Source of the DNA: Verrucomicrobiota bacterium
Lineage (GTDB): Bacteria > Verrucomicrobiota > Verrucomicrobiia > Opitutales > Opitutaceae
Length of the DNA: 64,000 nt
Direction: 5' to 3'
Assembly: GCA_016235555.1 (NCBI GenBank)
Contig: JACRKC010000081.1
Coordinates: forward strand, 21,310-85,309
Made by a program: the position numbers and the translations under genes. This document shows, in pieces, positions 54,184-64,000 of the stretch. The notes below the pieces were generated by a model. It was not told the origin of the DNA. It was given only the letters and a program-made list of their open reading frames with translations, and searched no databases. The first letter of the stretch is position 1. Every line of letters begins with the position of its first letter.

Positions 54184-56469
54184 ATGCCCTCCGACCCGAT
54201 CGCCGATGTCGCGCCGCCGCCCGGTGGGCCGCCGGGCGCGGTTTCCAGCGGCTCGGCGCCGGCGCTCGTCGCACTCTACACCATCACCATTTTCGCCAGC
54301 GCGGCGTTGCTCTTCATCGTGCAACCGCTGTTCGCACGGATGGTGCTGCCCGTGCTCGGTGGCTCGCCCTCGGTGTGGAACACCGCGATGCTGTTCTACC
54401 AGGCCGTGCTGCTCGCGGGCTACGCCTACGCGCACGCGAGCCTCGCGCGCTTCGGCGTGCGGCGCCAGGCGTGGCTGCACCTCGCCGTGCTGGCGCTGCC
54501 GTTCGCCGTCCTGCCGATCGCGTTGCCGGCGGGCTGGACGCCGCCGGCCGACGCGAATCCCGCACCGTGGCTGCTCGCGTTGATGGCGGTCGCCGTCGGG
54601 CTGCCGTTTTTCGCCGTGTCGGCCACGAGTCCGGTGTTGCAGCGCTGGTTTGCCGCGACCGGCCACGGGCGGGCGACCGATCCGTATTTTCTCTATGCCG
54701 CGAGCAACGCCGGGAGCCTGCTCGCGCTGCTCGCCTACCCGCTCGCGATCGAGCCCCAGCTCCGGCTCGGCGCCCAAAGCCGCGCGTGGACGTGGGGCTA
54801 CGGCGGATTCGTGGTGTTGATGGCGGCGTGCGCGGCATGGGTTTGGCGGTTGGAGCGCGTTGACCCCAACGCGCTTTCGTCCGACAGCGAACCAGCCAGC
54901 GGGTCGGGGTCAACGCGCTCCACCGCGAAACCCACTCCCCGCCAGCGTGCGCGCTGGGTCTTGCTGGCGTTCCTGCCGTCGAGCCTGCTGCTCGGCGCCA
55001 CCAACTTCCTGTCCACGGAAGTCGCGGTCGTGCCCCTGCTGTGGGTCGTGCCGCTGGCGATCTACCTGCTCACGTTCGTGCTCGCGTTTGCCCGGCGGCC
55101 CTGGATCGCGCGGGCGCAACTCGAGCGCTGGCTGCCGATCCTCGTCGCGGTGCTGGTCGCGTCCTTCGCCGCCCGGGCCGCGGAGCCGCTGCTGCCGCAC
55201 ATGGTGCTGCATCTGGCCGGCCTGTTCGTCGCGGCGCTGCTCTGCCACCGCACCCTGGCCGAATCGCGTCCGGCGCCCGCCCAACTCACCGAGTTTTACC
55301 TCTGGCTCTCCCTCGGCGGCGTGCTCGGCGGCATCTTCAACGCCCTGCTCGCGCCGCTGCTGTTCGATTCGCTGCTGGAATATCCCCTCGCGCTCCTGCT
55401 CACCGCCGCGGTCGTGTTGCCCGGCGAGCGCGATTTCCGGCGCGGCGACTGGGCGCGGCCGCTGCTGGTCGGCGTCGCGACCGCGGCCGGGGTGTTCGCG
55501 TTGCGCGCGACCGAGTGGCGCACCGAGCCGAAGGCCGCGGGCGCGATCTTCGGCGCGGCGGCGCTCGGCGTGTTTCTGCTTTCGCGGCGGCCGTGGCGGT
55601 TCGTGCTCGCCGGCGCCGCGCTGCTCGCCGCCGCCGGTCTCCACGAAGGCGAAACCGGCCGCGGGCTCCGCACCGAGCGGAGCTTTTTCGGCGTGCATCG
55701 CGTCACGCTCGATCCGAGCCGTCGCTATCACCTGCTCTCGCACGGACGCACGCTGCACGGCGCGCAGAGCGCGGACCCGGCGCGCGCGCGCGAATCACTC
55801 ACCTACTACCACCGCACCGGCCCCGCCGGGAGCGTGATGGCGCAGTTCGCCGCCGGCGCCGCGACCCGTGTCGGCGTCGTCGGCCTCGGCGTCGGCTCGC
55901 TCGCGGCCTTCGCGCAGCCGGGCCAGGCGTGGACATATTTCGAGATCGATCCCGCCGTGGTGCGGCTGGCCGCGGACGAGCGCTCGTTCACCTTCCTGCG
56001 CGACGCGCCGGCCCGCCCGCGCATCGTGCTGGGCGACGCGCGGCGCACGCTCGCGACCGAGCCCGACGCCGCGTTCGACGTGCTCGTGCTCGACGCCTAC
56101 AGCTCCGACGCGATCCCGGTCCATCTCGTCACGCGCGAAGCCCTCGCGCTCTACCGGCGCACGCTCGCCCCGGGCGGCGTGCTGGCGTTTCACATCTCCA
56201 ACCGCCACCTCGATCTCGAACCGGTGTTTGCCGCCCTCGCCGCCGACGCCGGCCTCGCCAGCCTCACGCGCGACGACACCAATCTCACCGCGGTCGAGCT
56301 TCAACTCGGCAAATCCCCCTCGATCTGGCTCGTGATGGCGCGGCGGCCCGAGACGCTCGCTTCGCTGGCCCGCGATCCGCGCTGGCAACCGAGCCGGCGC
56401 GATCCACGCCTCGCCGTGTGGACCGACGACTACTCGAGCCTGCTGAGCGTGTTTCGCTGGCAGCAGTGA
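54184..56469 (+). CDS. Membrane-fused spermidine-synthase-like protein
   Basis: 761 residues. About ten hydrophobic helices occupy residues 30-520; residues about 560-750 form a class I methyltransferase-fold domain like polyamine aminopropyltransferases (VGVVGLGVGSLAAFAQPGQA, YFEIDPAVVRLA, DVLVLDAYSSDAIPVHLVT). Fused proteins of this type occur widely but polyamine synthesis is rarely proved. The loop ERVDPNALSSDSEPASGSGS after helix 6 is encoded by repeat element R6 inserted in frame. Confidence 0.82.
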   Translation: MPSDPIADVAPPPGGPPGAVSSGSAPALVALYTITIFASAALLFIVQPLFARMVLPVLGGSPSVWNTAMLFYQAVLLAGYAYAHASLARFGVRRQAWLHLAVLALPFAVLPIALPAGWTPPADANPAPWLLALMAVAVGLPFFAVSATSPVLQRWFAATGHGRATDPYFLYAASNAGSLLALLAYPLAIEPQLRLGAQSRAWTWGYGGFVVLMAACAAWVWRLERVDPNALSSDSEPASGSGSTRSTAKPTPRQRARWVLLAFLPSSLLLGATNFLSTEVAVVPLLWVVPLAIYLLTFVLAFARRPWIARAQLERWLPILVAVLVASFAARAAEPLLPHMVLHLAGLFVAALLCHRTLAESRPAPAQLTEFYLWLSLGGVLGGIFNALLAPLLFDSLLEYPLALLLTAAVVLPGERDFRRGDWARPLLVGVATAAGVFALRATEWRTEPKAAGAIFGAAALGVFLLSRRPWRFVLAGAALLAAAGLHEGETGRGLRTERSFFGVHRVTLDPSRRYHLLSHGRTLHGAQSADPARARESLTYYHRTGPAGSVMAQFAAGAATRVGVVGLGVGSLAAFAQPGQAWTYFEIDPAVVRLAADERSFTFLRDAPARPRIVLGDARRTLATEPDAAFDVLVLDAYSSDAIPVHLVTREALALYRRTLAPGGVLAFHISNRHLDLEPVFAALAADAGLASLTRDDTNLTAVELQLGKSPSIWLVMARRPETLASLARDPRWQPSRRDPRLAVWTDDYSSLLSVFRWQQ
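54851..54923. repeat. R6 element inserted in frame in the spermidine-synthase-like gene
   Basis: TGGAGCGCGTTGACCCCAAC and GGGGTCAACGCGCTCCACC are the arms, as in the intergenic copy at 16282. It lies in a predicted loop between membrane helices. Confidence 0.75.
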
Positions 56470-56517
56470 GCCGCGGCGAGTTTTCGTTTCGTCCGCCGTC
56501 ACGCCCACTGTGCAGGT

Positions 56518-56644
56518 ATGTGACTCAAACTATTTGTAGCGGCGGTCTATGACCGCCGAACGAATGCCCTTGGCGCAACGACGGCGGTCATAGACCGCCG
56601 CTACAGCCGAGGCATTCGAAAACTGACCTCACTTTGAGTTACAT
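56518..56644. repeat. Palindromic mobile-like element R1, copy 4
   Basis: Termini ATGTGACTCAAAC and GTTTGAGTTACAT-like, flanked by CACTGTGCAGGTATG at 56507-56521 and CATTGTGCAGGTATG at 56646-56660, i.e. a 15-base direct repeat with one mismatch. Confidence 0.85.
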
Positions 56645-56717
56645 CCATTGTGCAGGTATGCCGGAAAAAATCCGTGCCCCGGCCGGTGATTCGTGGTTCG
56701 TTCGCCATTCGACACGC

Positions 56718-57872
56718 ATGACCTTCGATTTCGACACACCACCCGAGCGCCGGGGCACCGACTCGCAAAAATGGCAGAAATACGCCGGCCGCGACATCCT
56801 GCCCATGTGGGTGGCCGACATGGATTTTGCCTGCCCGCCGGCGATTCTCGACGCGATGCGCGCGCGCGTCGACCACGGCCTCTTCGGCTACGCGCGGCCG
56901 ACCAAGTCCGCGACCGATTCCGTGGTCGCCGCGCTGGAGTCGCGTTACGGCTGGCAAATCGACCCCGCGTGGCTCGTGTGGCTGCCGGGGCTCGTCGTGG
57001 GGCTCAACGTCACCGCGCGGGCTTTCGCCGAGGCCGGCGACGAAGTGCTCACGCTCACGCCGGTCTATCCGCCCTTCATGAGCGCGCCGAAGAATTCCGG
57101 CCGCGTGAGCACCACGGTGCCGTTCGTGCTCGAGTCCGGCCGCTGGACGATCGACTGGGACGCGCTCGAACGCGCGGTCACGCCGCGCACGCGGATGTTT
57201 TTCCTCTGCAACCCGCACAATCCCCTCGCCCGCGTCTGGCGCCGCGACGAACTCGTGCGCCTCGCCGAGTTCTGCGTGCGCCACCACCTCGTGCTCTGCT
57301 CCGACGAGATTCATTGCGACCTCATCCTCGATCCGGGCCTGCCGCACATCGCCACCGCCACCCTCTCGCCGGAAATCGCCGCGCGCACCATCACGCTGAT
57401 GGCCCCGAGCAAGACCTACAACGTCCCCGGCCTCGGCACTTCGCTCGCGATCATCCCGGACGCGACGCTGCGCACGCGCTTCGTGCGCGCGACCGCCGGC
57501 ATCGTCGCCGAAGTCAACAACCTCGGTTACGTCGCCTGCGAGGCCGCGTATCGCGACTGCGAACCGTGGCGCCAGCAACTGCTCGCCTACCTGTGCGGCA
57601 ACCGCGACCTCATCCTCGATTTCGTCGACCGCGAACTCCCCGGTGTGCGGATCGAGGCTCCCATCGAGGCGACCTACCTCGCCTGGCTGAACCTCGAGGC
57701 GCTCGCGCTCCCCGAGCCGATCACGCACTTCGAGCAGCACGGGGTCGGTCTGAGCGAATGCGTGCCCTTCGGCGCCGCGCGCGGCAGCCACGTGCGGCTG
57801 AATTTCGGCTGCCCCCGCGCCACCCTCGCCGAAGGGCTGCGTCGCATGAAGTCCGCCCTCGCTGCTCAATAG
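56718..57872 (+). CDS. PatB/MalY-type PLP aminotransferase (C-S lyase)
   Basis: 384 residues from ATG 56718; the frame upstream runs into repeat R1. Fold-type I motifs: WVADMDFACPPAILDA near the start, the tyrosine of TPVYPPFM, NPHNPLARVW, SDEIHCDLIL, the PLP lysine in APSKTYNVPGLG. MalY/PatB proteins are cystathionine beta-lyases or C-S lyases rather than true aminotransferases. No other sulphur-metabolism gene is adjacent. Confidence 0.88.
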   Translation: MTFDFDTPPERRGTDSQKWQKYAGRDILPMWVADMDFACPPAILDAMRARVDHGLFGYARPTKSATDSVVAALESRYGWQIDPAWLVWLPGLVVGLNVTARAFAEAGDEVLTLTPVYPPFMSAPKNSGRVSTTVPFVLESGRWTIDWDALERAVTPRTRMFFLCNPHNPLARVWRRDELVRLAEFCVRHHLVLCSDEIHCDLILDPGLPHIATATLSPEIAARTITLMAPSKTYNVPGLGTSLAIIPDATLRTRFVRATAGIVAEVNNLGYVACEAAYRDCEPWRQQLLAYLCGNRDLILDFVDRELPGVRIEAPIEATYLAWLNLEALALPEPITHFEQHGVGLSECVPFGAARGSHVRLNFGCPRATLAEGLRRMKSALAAQ

Positions 57873-57914
57873 CCGTCTGTTGACAGCACCTTCTCGCGCG
57901 GCACCGTGCTGACC

Positions 57915-58196
57915 ATGACGCTCACGCTGCAACAGTTCCGTCGCCGCATGGGTCCGGCGCGCCGTGCAGCGGCGGCCGGCACCGAAGTGTTGGTCCGGGA
58001 TCGTTCCGGGGCAAGTTACGTGTTCAAAGCCGCGCCAGCCCGATCGAGCATGGACGGGGCCCGGCGCACCAAAGCCAGGACGTTTGGCGAGATTTTTGGC
58101 CACGTGATGGGTTCGGTGAAGGGCGGGCCACCCGACCTTTCCACGAACAAGAAATATCTTGAGGACTTCGGCCGCAAAAGCATGGGACGCGGATGA
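57915..58196 (+). CDS. Putative antitoxin of a VapBC-like pair
   Basis: 93 residues from ATG 57915. LTLQQFRRRMGPARRAAAAG then TEVLVRDRSGASYVF resembles the Phd/YefM-type fold of small antitoxins. Its TGA overlaps the toxin start by four bases (ATGA), standard for toxin-antitoxin pairs. The C-terminal half would be the toxin-wrapping tail. Function is inferred mainly from its partner. Confidence 0.65.
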   Translation: MTLTLQQFRRRMGPARRAAAAGTEVLVRDRSGASYVFKAAPARSSMDGARRTKARTFGEIFGHVMGSVKGGPPDLSTNKKYLEDFGRKSMGRG

Positions 58197-58606
58197 ATCA
58201 TCTGCTGGATAGCGGTCCGCTCGTCGCCTATCTGCGAGAAGATGACGAATGGCACGAGTGGGCGGTGAACAAGCTGAATTCGCTGACCGGCCGGTTTCTC
58301 ACGTGCGATGCGGTGATCGCAGAAACCGCGCATCTGCTCCGTGCGCTCCCCGGCGGCTACGACAGCCTGCTCGCCATGATCGAGACGGGGCAATTGCGGG
58401 TCATCCCGCTGTTCCCGGCCGAAGCGACGGCTTTGCGTGCCCTCCGGAAAAAATATGGCGGGCGCATGGATTTGGCCGACGCTTGCTTGGTGCGGTTGAC
58501 CGAGAAGACCCCTTCCTGCCGGGTGGTCACCCTGGACACCGATTTTCAAATCTACCGGCGCCATGGACGCGCGGCGATCCCGTTGATCGCGCCGTTTGTC
58601 ACCTGA
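58193..58606 (+). CDS. vapC: PIN-domain ribonuclease toxin, VapC-like
   Basis: 137 residues. The acidic PIN residues are in place: Asp in LLDSGPLVAYL, Glu in AVIAETAHLL, Asp in MDLADACLVR, Asp in VVTLDTDFQIY. VapC toxins cut tRNA or rRNA at defined sites; targets of this one are unknown. Coupled to the preceding antitoxin-like gene. Confidence 0.85.
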   Translation: MNHLLDSGPLVAYLREDDEWHEWAVNKLNSLTGRFLTCDAVIAETAHLLRALPGGYDSLLAMIETGQLRVIPLFPAEATALRALRKKYGGRMDLADACLVRLTEKTPSCRVVTLDTDFQIYRRHGRAAIPLIAPFVT

Positions 58607-58614
58607 TCGTTCGC

Positions 58615-59721
58615 ATGCGCCTCGGGCCGCACGAGCTTTCGTCCAACTTGTTTCTCTCGCCGCTCGCGGGCTACACCAACCTGCCGATGCGGCTCACGCT
58701 GCGCGAACTCGGCGGGCTCGGCTGGGTGACGACCGATCTCGTCAACGCCCGCTCGCTCCTCGAAAAAAATCCCGTCGCGCTGAAACTCTGCGCCACCGCG
58801 CCCGGCGATCAACCGATGGCGATCCAGTTGTTCGGCAGCGTGCCGGAGGAGATGCGCGACGCCGCGGTGAGGTGCGAGGCCCTCGGCGCGCAGGGGATCG
58901 ACATCAACATGGGCTGCCCCGTCAAAAAAGTGACGAAGATCGGCGGCGGCTCGGCGATGATGACCGAGCTGGAAAAAACCGCGGCCCTCGTGCGCGGCAT
59001 GATCGCGGCGGTGAAGATCCCCGTGACCGCCAAGATGCGCCTCGGCTGGGACGACGAAAATCTCACCGCGCCCGATCTCGCGCGCGTGCTCGAGGAGGTG
59101 GGCGTGGCGGCGATCTTCGTCCACGGGCGCACGCGGGCCCAGGGATTTTCCGGCACCGTCAATCTCGCCGGCATCCGGGCCGTGGTCGAAGCCGTGAAAA
59201 AAATCCCCGTCATCGGCAACGGCGACGTGACCACGCCCGCGGCGGCGAAACACATGCTCGACGAGACGGGCTGCGCGGGGGTGAGCATCGGCCGCGGCGC
59301 ATTCTATGATCCGTGGATATTCCGGCGCACGGATCATCTGCTGCGCACCGGCGAGCTGCAGCCGGAGCCGGAGTTCGCCGAGCGCCTGCGCGTGATGCGG
59401 CGGCACTTCACGCGTTACGTGGAATTCTACGGCGAGGAGCACGGCGCCAAACTCTTCCGCAAAGTCGCCCCGTGGTATGCGCGGCGCTTCGGGCCGGCCA
59501 AGGTGTTCAAGCAGCGCGTCATCACCATCAAGTCGGCCGCCGATTTCGAGTCGGCGATCGCCGACTACCTCGCGTGGCGGGCGCAGTTCTGCGATGAGCG
59601 CGGCGCGCTGCTGCCGCGCTTCGCGCCCGCGCCGATGGTCGCCTCGTTCATGCGCGAGGACAACGCGGCCGGCGAATCCAGCGCCATCCCCGTGCCAAAG
59701 GGACCCGTGGAGAGGTGGTAG
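58615..59721 (+). CDS. tRNA-dihydrouridine synthase (DusB-like)
   Basis: 368 residues from ATG 58615. FMN TIM barrel reducing uridines in tRNA D-loops. Motifs: LFLSPLAGYTNLPMRL, the catalytic Cys in DINMGCPVKKV, TAKMRLGWDDEN, VHGRTRAQGFSG, and VIGNGDVTTPAAAKHMLDET. It is only 8 bp after the VapC-like gene. The C-terminal helical domain binds tRNA. Whether it acts on the unusual array tRNAs is unknown. Confidence 0.9.
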   Translation: MRLGPHELSSNLFLSPLAGYTNLPMRLTLRELGGLGWVTTDLVNARSLLEKNPVALKLCATAPGDQPMAIQLFGSVPEEMRDAAVRCEALGAQGIDINMGCPVKKVTKIGGGSAMMTELEKTAALVRGMIAAVKIPVTAKMRLGWDDENLTAPDLARVLEEVGVAAIFVHGRTRAQGFSGTVNLAGIRAVVEAVKKIPVIGNGDVTTPAAAKHMLDETGCAGVSIGRGAFYDPWIFRRTDHLLRTGELQPEPEFAERLRVMRRHFTRYVEFYGEEHGAKLFRKVAPWYARRFGPAKVFKQRVITIKSAADFESAIADYLAWRAQFCDERGALLPRFAPAPMVASFMREDNAAGESSAIPVPKGPVERW

Positions 59722-59849
59722 GTCCGGTCTCTGATCGAACCCTGGGTGAGGCCAAATTTTTTGACCGCGGATTGTGCCGTTGACGCCGATACTGGCGCAT
59801 GTCGGCACCGTTCGAAACCGCGTGATCCGCGTGATCCGCGGAGTCCGCG

Positions 59850-60944
59850 GTGGCGCTCGTGGGGCCGCGCCAGTCGGGCAAGACCACCCTCGCGCGCTCG
59901 TTCGGTGGCGAATATTTTGACCTGGAGCAGCCGGCGGAGCGCGTGCGGCTGGATTTGCGGTGGGATGAGCTGATGGCCGGCCGGCGTTTTGTGGTGCTCG
60001 ATGAGGCGCAGGCGTGGCCGGAGGTGTTTCCGCGGCTGCGCGGCGCGATCGATGACGACCGCCGGCGCCGGGGTCGATTCCTGCTGCTCGGTTCGGTGTC
60101 TCCAGCGTTGATGCGCCAGGTCTCGGAATCGCTGGCGGGCCGGCTCGCGGTGCTCGAATTGGCCCCGCTGCTGGTGGCGGAGCTGGACGACACACCGCTG
60201 CGCGATCGCTGGCTGCGCGGTGGATTTCCGGACGGTGGCGTCAGCGTGCCGAAGCAGTTTCCCGCCTGGCAGCTCGACTACCTCACGTTGCTCGCCCAGC
60301 GCGACCTGCCCGGGTGGGGATTGCCGGCGAAACCGCAGATGACGGACCGGCTGCTGCGCATGACCGCAGCGGTGCACGGGCAGATCTGGAACGCGAGCCA
60401 GGTGGGGCAGAGTCTCGGCATCACCTACCACACGGTGAACAGTTACCTCGACTTTCTCGAAGGGGCGTTCCTGGTCAGGCGACTTCAGCCGTGGCTGCCA
60501 AATCTGAAAAAGCGCCTCGTGCGTTCGCCGCGGGTCTACTGGCGCGACGCCGGGCTCCTGCATGCACTGCTCGGGGTGCGCACGGTCGACGATTTGTTGC
60601 ACCAGCCATGGGTCGGCGCGAGCTGGGAAGGCTTTGTCATCGGGCAGATCGTGGAGGCGATCGCGGCCCGCGGCAGCCCGATCGTGCCGCACTATTTCCG
60701 CACGTCCGACGGCTATGAGGTCGATCTGGTGTTCAAGCTCGGACGCCACCTGTGGGCCATCGAGTCGAAGCTCACGTCAAGCCCGGCGCCGCAGGAGTTC
60801 GAGCGCTTCAACGCCGCCGCCGACCTCATCGGGGCCGACCGCCGGCTGCTCGTGGCGCAGGTGAAAAGCACCGTGTTCAACGGCGAGCGCGGCATCGCGT
60901 CGTTGCCGGAGGCGTTGCGGTTGCTGGAGAAGGCGGGGGCGTAA
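59850..60944 (+). CDS. AAA ATPase (AAA_14/DUF4143), N-terminally short
   Basis: 364 residues. Walker A GPRQSGKTT starts at residue 5 and Walker B is VVLDEAQ. The C-terminal DUF4143-like domain has GITYHTVNSYLDFLEGAFLV and the nuclease-like ending DLVFKLGRHLWAIESKLTSS. Family members usually have about 30 residues before Walker A. Here an in-frame TGA lies 15 bases upstream, inside repeat-like DNA (GTGATCCGCGTGATCCGCGG), so the N-terminus may have been lost to repeat insertion. Confidence 0.8.
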   Translation: MALVGPRQSGKTTLARSFGGEYFDLEQPAERVRLDLRWDELMAGRRFVVLDEAQAWPEVFPRLRGAIDDDRRRRGRFLLLGSVSPALMRQVSESLAGRLAVLELAPLLVAELDDTPLRDRWLRGGFPDGGVSVPKQFPAWQLDYLTLLAQRDLPGWGLPAKPQMTDRLLRMTAAVHGQIWNASQVGQSLGITYHTVNSYLDFLEGAFLVRRLQPWLPNLKKRLVRSPRVYWRDAGLLHALLGVRTVDDLLHQPWVGASWEGFVIGQIVEAIAARGSPIVPHYFRTSDGYEVDLVFKLGRHLWAIESKLTSSPAPQEFERFNAAADLIGADRRLLVAQVKSTVFNGERGIASLPEALRLLEKAGA

Positions 60945-61030
60945 AGCAGGTGATATTGAGCGGGCTTTTTTCGAGACCTTGCCCCGAGCCTGTCGGCAAT
61001 CGCCGTGGCTGGATTGCAGGATGCGTGGCT

Positions 61031-61447
61031 TCATGACGCTAGCAGCATGGGCAGACCGAATGCCGCACATGCGATCGACAACGCCAGCACTACACCGCCC
61101 CCAATGAGGTGCTTGTAAGGATGGATGCCAGAAAATAGCTCTGCGGTTTCTGGCGAACCCGCCACGTAGCGAACGGTGACTTTCTTGCGATGGACGAACG
61201 CTTGGCTTTTCTTCGAAATTGAGGATCGAAACTGTTTGATCGTTCCATCAGGTAGCTGAAACCGCACCACGGGATACGGAGCGCGGTTACGAATCCCGTC
61301 TAGCTCTTCACCGATGACTTCACCATCAGTCGCGACGCCATGGCGGAGCAGACGATGTAGACGTCGCGCTTCCAAGGCGGTCATGGTTGCGAACACGATG
61401 GGTGCGACAGTCAGAGCGAGGGTTCCTGCGTGGATCCAATAACTCAC
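61031..61447 (-). CDS. DUF3592-like small membrane protein
   Basis: 138 residues. One hydrophobic helix at each end (TLALTVAPIVFATM and IGGGVVLALSIACAAFG) with a soluble beta-rich middle: ATDGEVIGEELDG, PYPVVRFQLPDGTIKQF, KVTVRYVAGSPETAEL. This is the DUF3592 pattern of unknown function. It is transcribed towards the AAA ATPase. Confidence 0.7.
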   Translation of the reverse strand: MSYWIHAGTLALTVAPIVFATMTALEARRLHRLLRHGVATDGEVIGEELDGIRNRAPYPVVRFQLPDGTIKQFRSSISKKSQAFVHRKKVTVRYVAGSPETAELFSGIHPYKHLIGGGVVLALSIACAAFGLPMLLAS

Positions 61448-61529
61448 TGTTTTCGACGTTGGATTGAGTTCCCTAGTTCAGCTTTTTGCTGGGGCGATGG
61501 CGGGCGATTTAGTCGCGAGGATATCGACA

Positions 61530-63017
<1,488 letters not shown>

Positions 63018-63111
63018 GGGGACTTTCGAACAGGTTTTGACCACGGATTACACGGATAGAACGGAAAAAACGTCCGCTGCGCAGACCTAATCCGTGGTTC
63101 ATGATTTCGGT

Positions 63112-63909
63112 CTACCAGCAGCACTTGAAGAACAGCGCGCCGAGCACGCCGCCGATGATGGGGCCGACGACGGGAATCCACGCGTAGTCCCAGTCGCTGC
63201 CGCCTTTGCCGGGGATGGGCAGAATCGCATGAGCGATGCGGGGGCCGAGGTCGCGCGCGGGGTTGAGGGCGTAGCCGGTCGGGCCGCCGAGCGAGAGGCC
63301 GATGGACCACACGAGCAGGCCGACGAGGAAAGGCGCGAAGCCTTTTTCGAAACCGCTGTTCGGCACGAGATTTTCCGGCCGCAGGATGGCGAGCACGCCG
63401 CACACGAGGATGGTGGTGCCGATGATTTCGCAGAGGAGATTGGCGAAGGGGCTGCGGATCGCCGGGCCGGTGGAAAAGACGGCGAGTTTGCCGCCTTGGT
63501 CGGAGGTCGGCTCCCAATGTGGCAGGTAGGCGAGCCACACGAGCACGGCACCGGCGAGGCCGCCGATCATCTGCGCGGCGAGGTAGGCGGGCACCTGCGC
63601 CCAGGCAAACTTGCCGATGGCGGCGAGGCCGAGCGTGACCGCGGGGTTGAGGTGGGCGCCGCTGAAGGAGTTGACGCAGTAGACGGCGATGGTGACGGCC
63701 ATCGCCCACCCGGTGGTGATGACGATCCAGCCGCTGTTGTTGCCCTTGGTTTTGGCGAGGACGACGTTGGCGACGACGCCGTCGCCGAGGGTGACGAGGA
63801 CCATGGTGCCGATGAGCTCGGCGAGGAAGGGGGACAGAGGGGTGCGGGGGTTGGGGGGGGAGGCGGTAGGGAAAGCGAGGGCGCGGAGAAAATCGAGAAT
63901 GCAGTTCAA
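63112..63909 (-). CDS. glpF: Glycerol uptake facilitator (MIP channel)
   Basis: About 265 residues from TTG 63909. Six membrane helices plus two NPA half-helices: GAHLNPAVTLG and GYALNPARDLGPR. The Asp after the second NPAR is typical of glyceroporins rather than water-only channels. LAELIGTMVLVTLGDGVVAN is helix 1. The frame stays open to 63984 through repeat R3, so the start is uncertain. Upstream partner of glpK. Confidence 0.88.
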   Translation of the reverse strand: MNCILDFLRALAFPTASPPNPRTPLSPFLAELIGTMVLVTLGDGVVANVVLAKTKGNNSGWIVITTGWAMAVTIAVYCVNSFSGAHLNPAVTLGLAAIGKFAWAQVPAYLAAQMIGGLAGAVLVWLAYLPHWEPTSDQGGKLAVFSTGPAIRSPFANLLCEIIGTTILVCGVLAILRPENLVPNSGFEKGFAPFLVGLLVWSIGLSLGGPTGYALNPARDLGPRIAHAILPIPGKGGSDWDYAWIPVVGPIIGGVLGALFFKCCW

Positions 63910-63932
63910 TTGGATCGTCGGCGGGAACGAGT

Positions 63933-64000
63933 CGTGGACGAGGCGTCTCGCCTCGTTGCTCGGCGTTTGGGGACCGATCCACAAAACGAGGCGGGACGCC
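63933..64000. repeat. R3-type palindromic element at window end
   Basis: GACGAGGCGTCTCGCCTCG left, ACGAGGCGGGACGCC right, cut by the window edge. Confidence 0.7.

Overview
The window is high-GC DNA (estimated well above 60%) from a bacterium that looks like an Opitutaceae-type verrucomicrobium. This placement is an inference from gene content: Tat-exported Gfo/Idh/MocA enzymes, GH88-, GH109- and GH16-type glycosidases, tandem unknown membrane-anchored proteins, and intergenic spaces packed with palindromic elements. No rRNA or housekeeping marker is present to fix the species.

Layout. 0-37 kb is ordinary chromosome: a partial PAS histidine kinase overlapping pdxH, an M20 peptidase, a class A beta-lactamase-like hydrolase, MarC, a GH88-like enzyme, an aldo/keto reductase, rlmN, GH109, SGNH and GH16 enzymes, a TrpB2-type trpB, a Fic protein, an S9-fold protein that has lost its catalytic serine, an isomerase/dehydrogenase pair, two EamA permeases, a soluble transhydrogenase, three tandem paralogues of unknown function, a ROK kinase, a YtcJ-type amidohydrolase, an NHL protein and two small heat-shock proteins. 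50-64 kb is again ordinary: a cNMP-binding histidine kinase, a DUF1893 protein, a membrane-fused spermidine-synthase-like protein, a PatB/MalY aminotransferase, a VapBC-like pair, a Dus enzyme, an AAA ATPase, glpK and a glycerol facilitator.

The exceptional part is 37.5-49.9 kb, an RNA-repair/RNA-quality-control island. Nearly all of it is on the minus strand. It encodes RtcB RNA ligase, a coiled-coil protein, a FliA-type sigma factor, an HNH protein, a Ro60 (TROVE) protein, and a dense tRNA array of 39 anticodon-assignable genes covering all 20 amino acids. Six tandem Y-RNA-like genes sit directly upstream of Ro60 inside the array, and a LysR-type regulator stands at the right edge. The array tRNAs share a rewritten elbow: the D-loop carries AG where GG is expected, and T-loop position 55 is G instead of U. 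Seven of the tRNA genes carry 61-84 nt GC-rich palindromic inserts in a loop or junction. RtcB is the ligase that joins tRNA exons in archaea and animals and heals cleaved tRNAs, so processed tRNA inserts or repair of cleaved tRNAs by this island are testable ideas. A 14-bp dyad is shared by the LysR gene and the coiled-coil gene, and a repeated motif occurs on both outer flanks of the island.

A second theme is repeats. At least a dozen families of palindromic elements occupy the intergenic spaces. One has 10-15 bp flanking direct repeats like a transposed element. Two families lie in frame inside genes (rlmN and the spermidine-synthase-like gene).

All RNA calls were made by reading and hand-folding the sequence. 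No covariance-model scan or database search was run.
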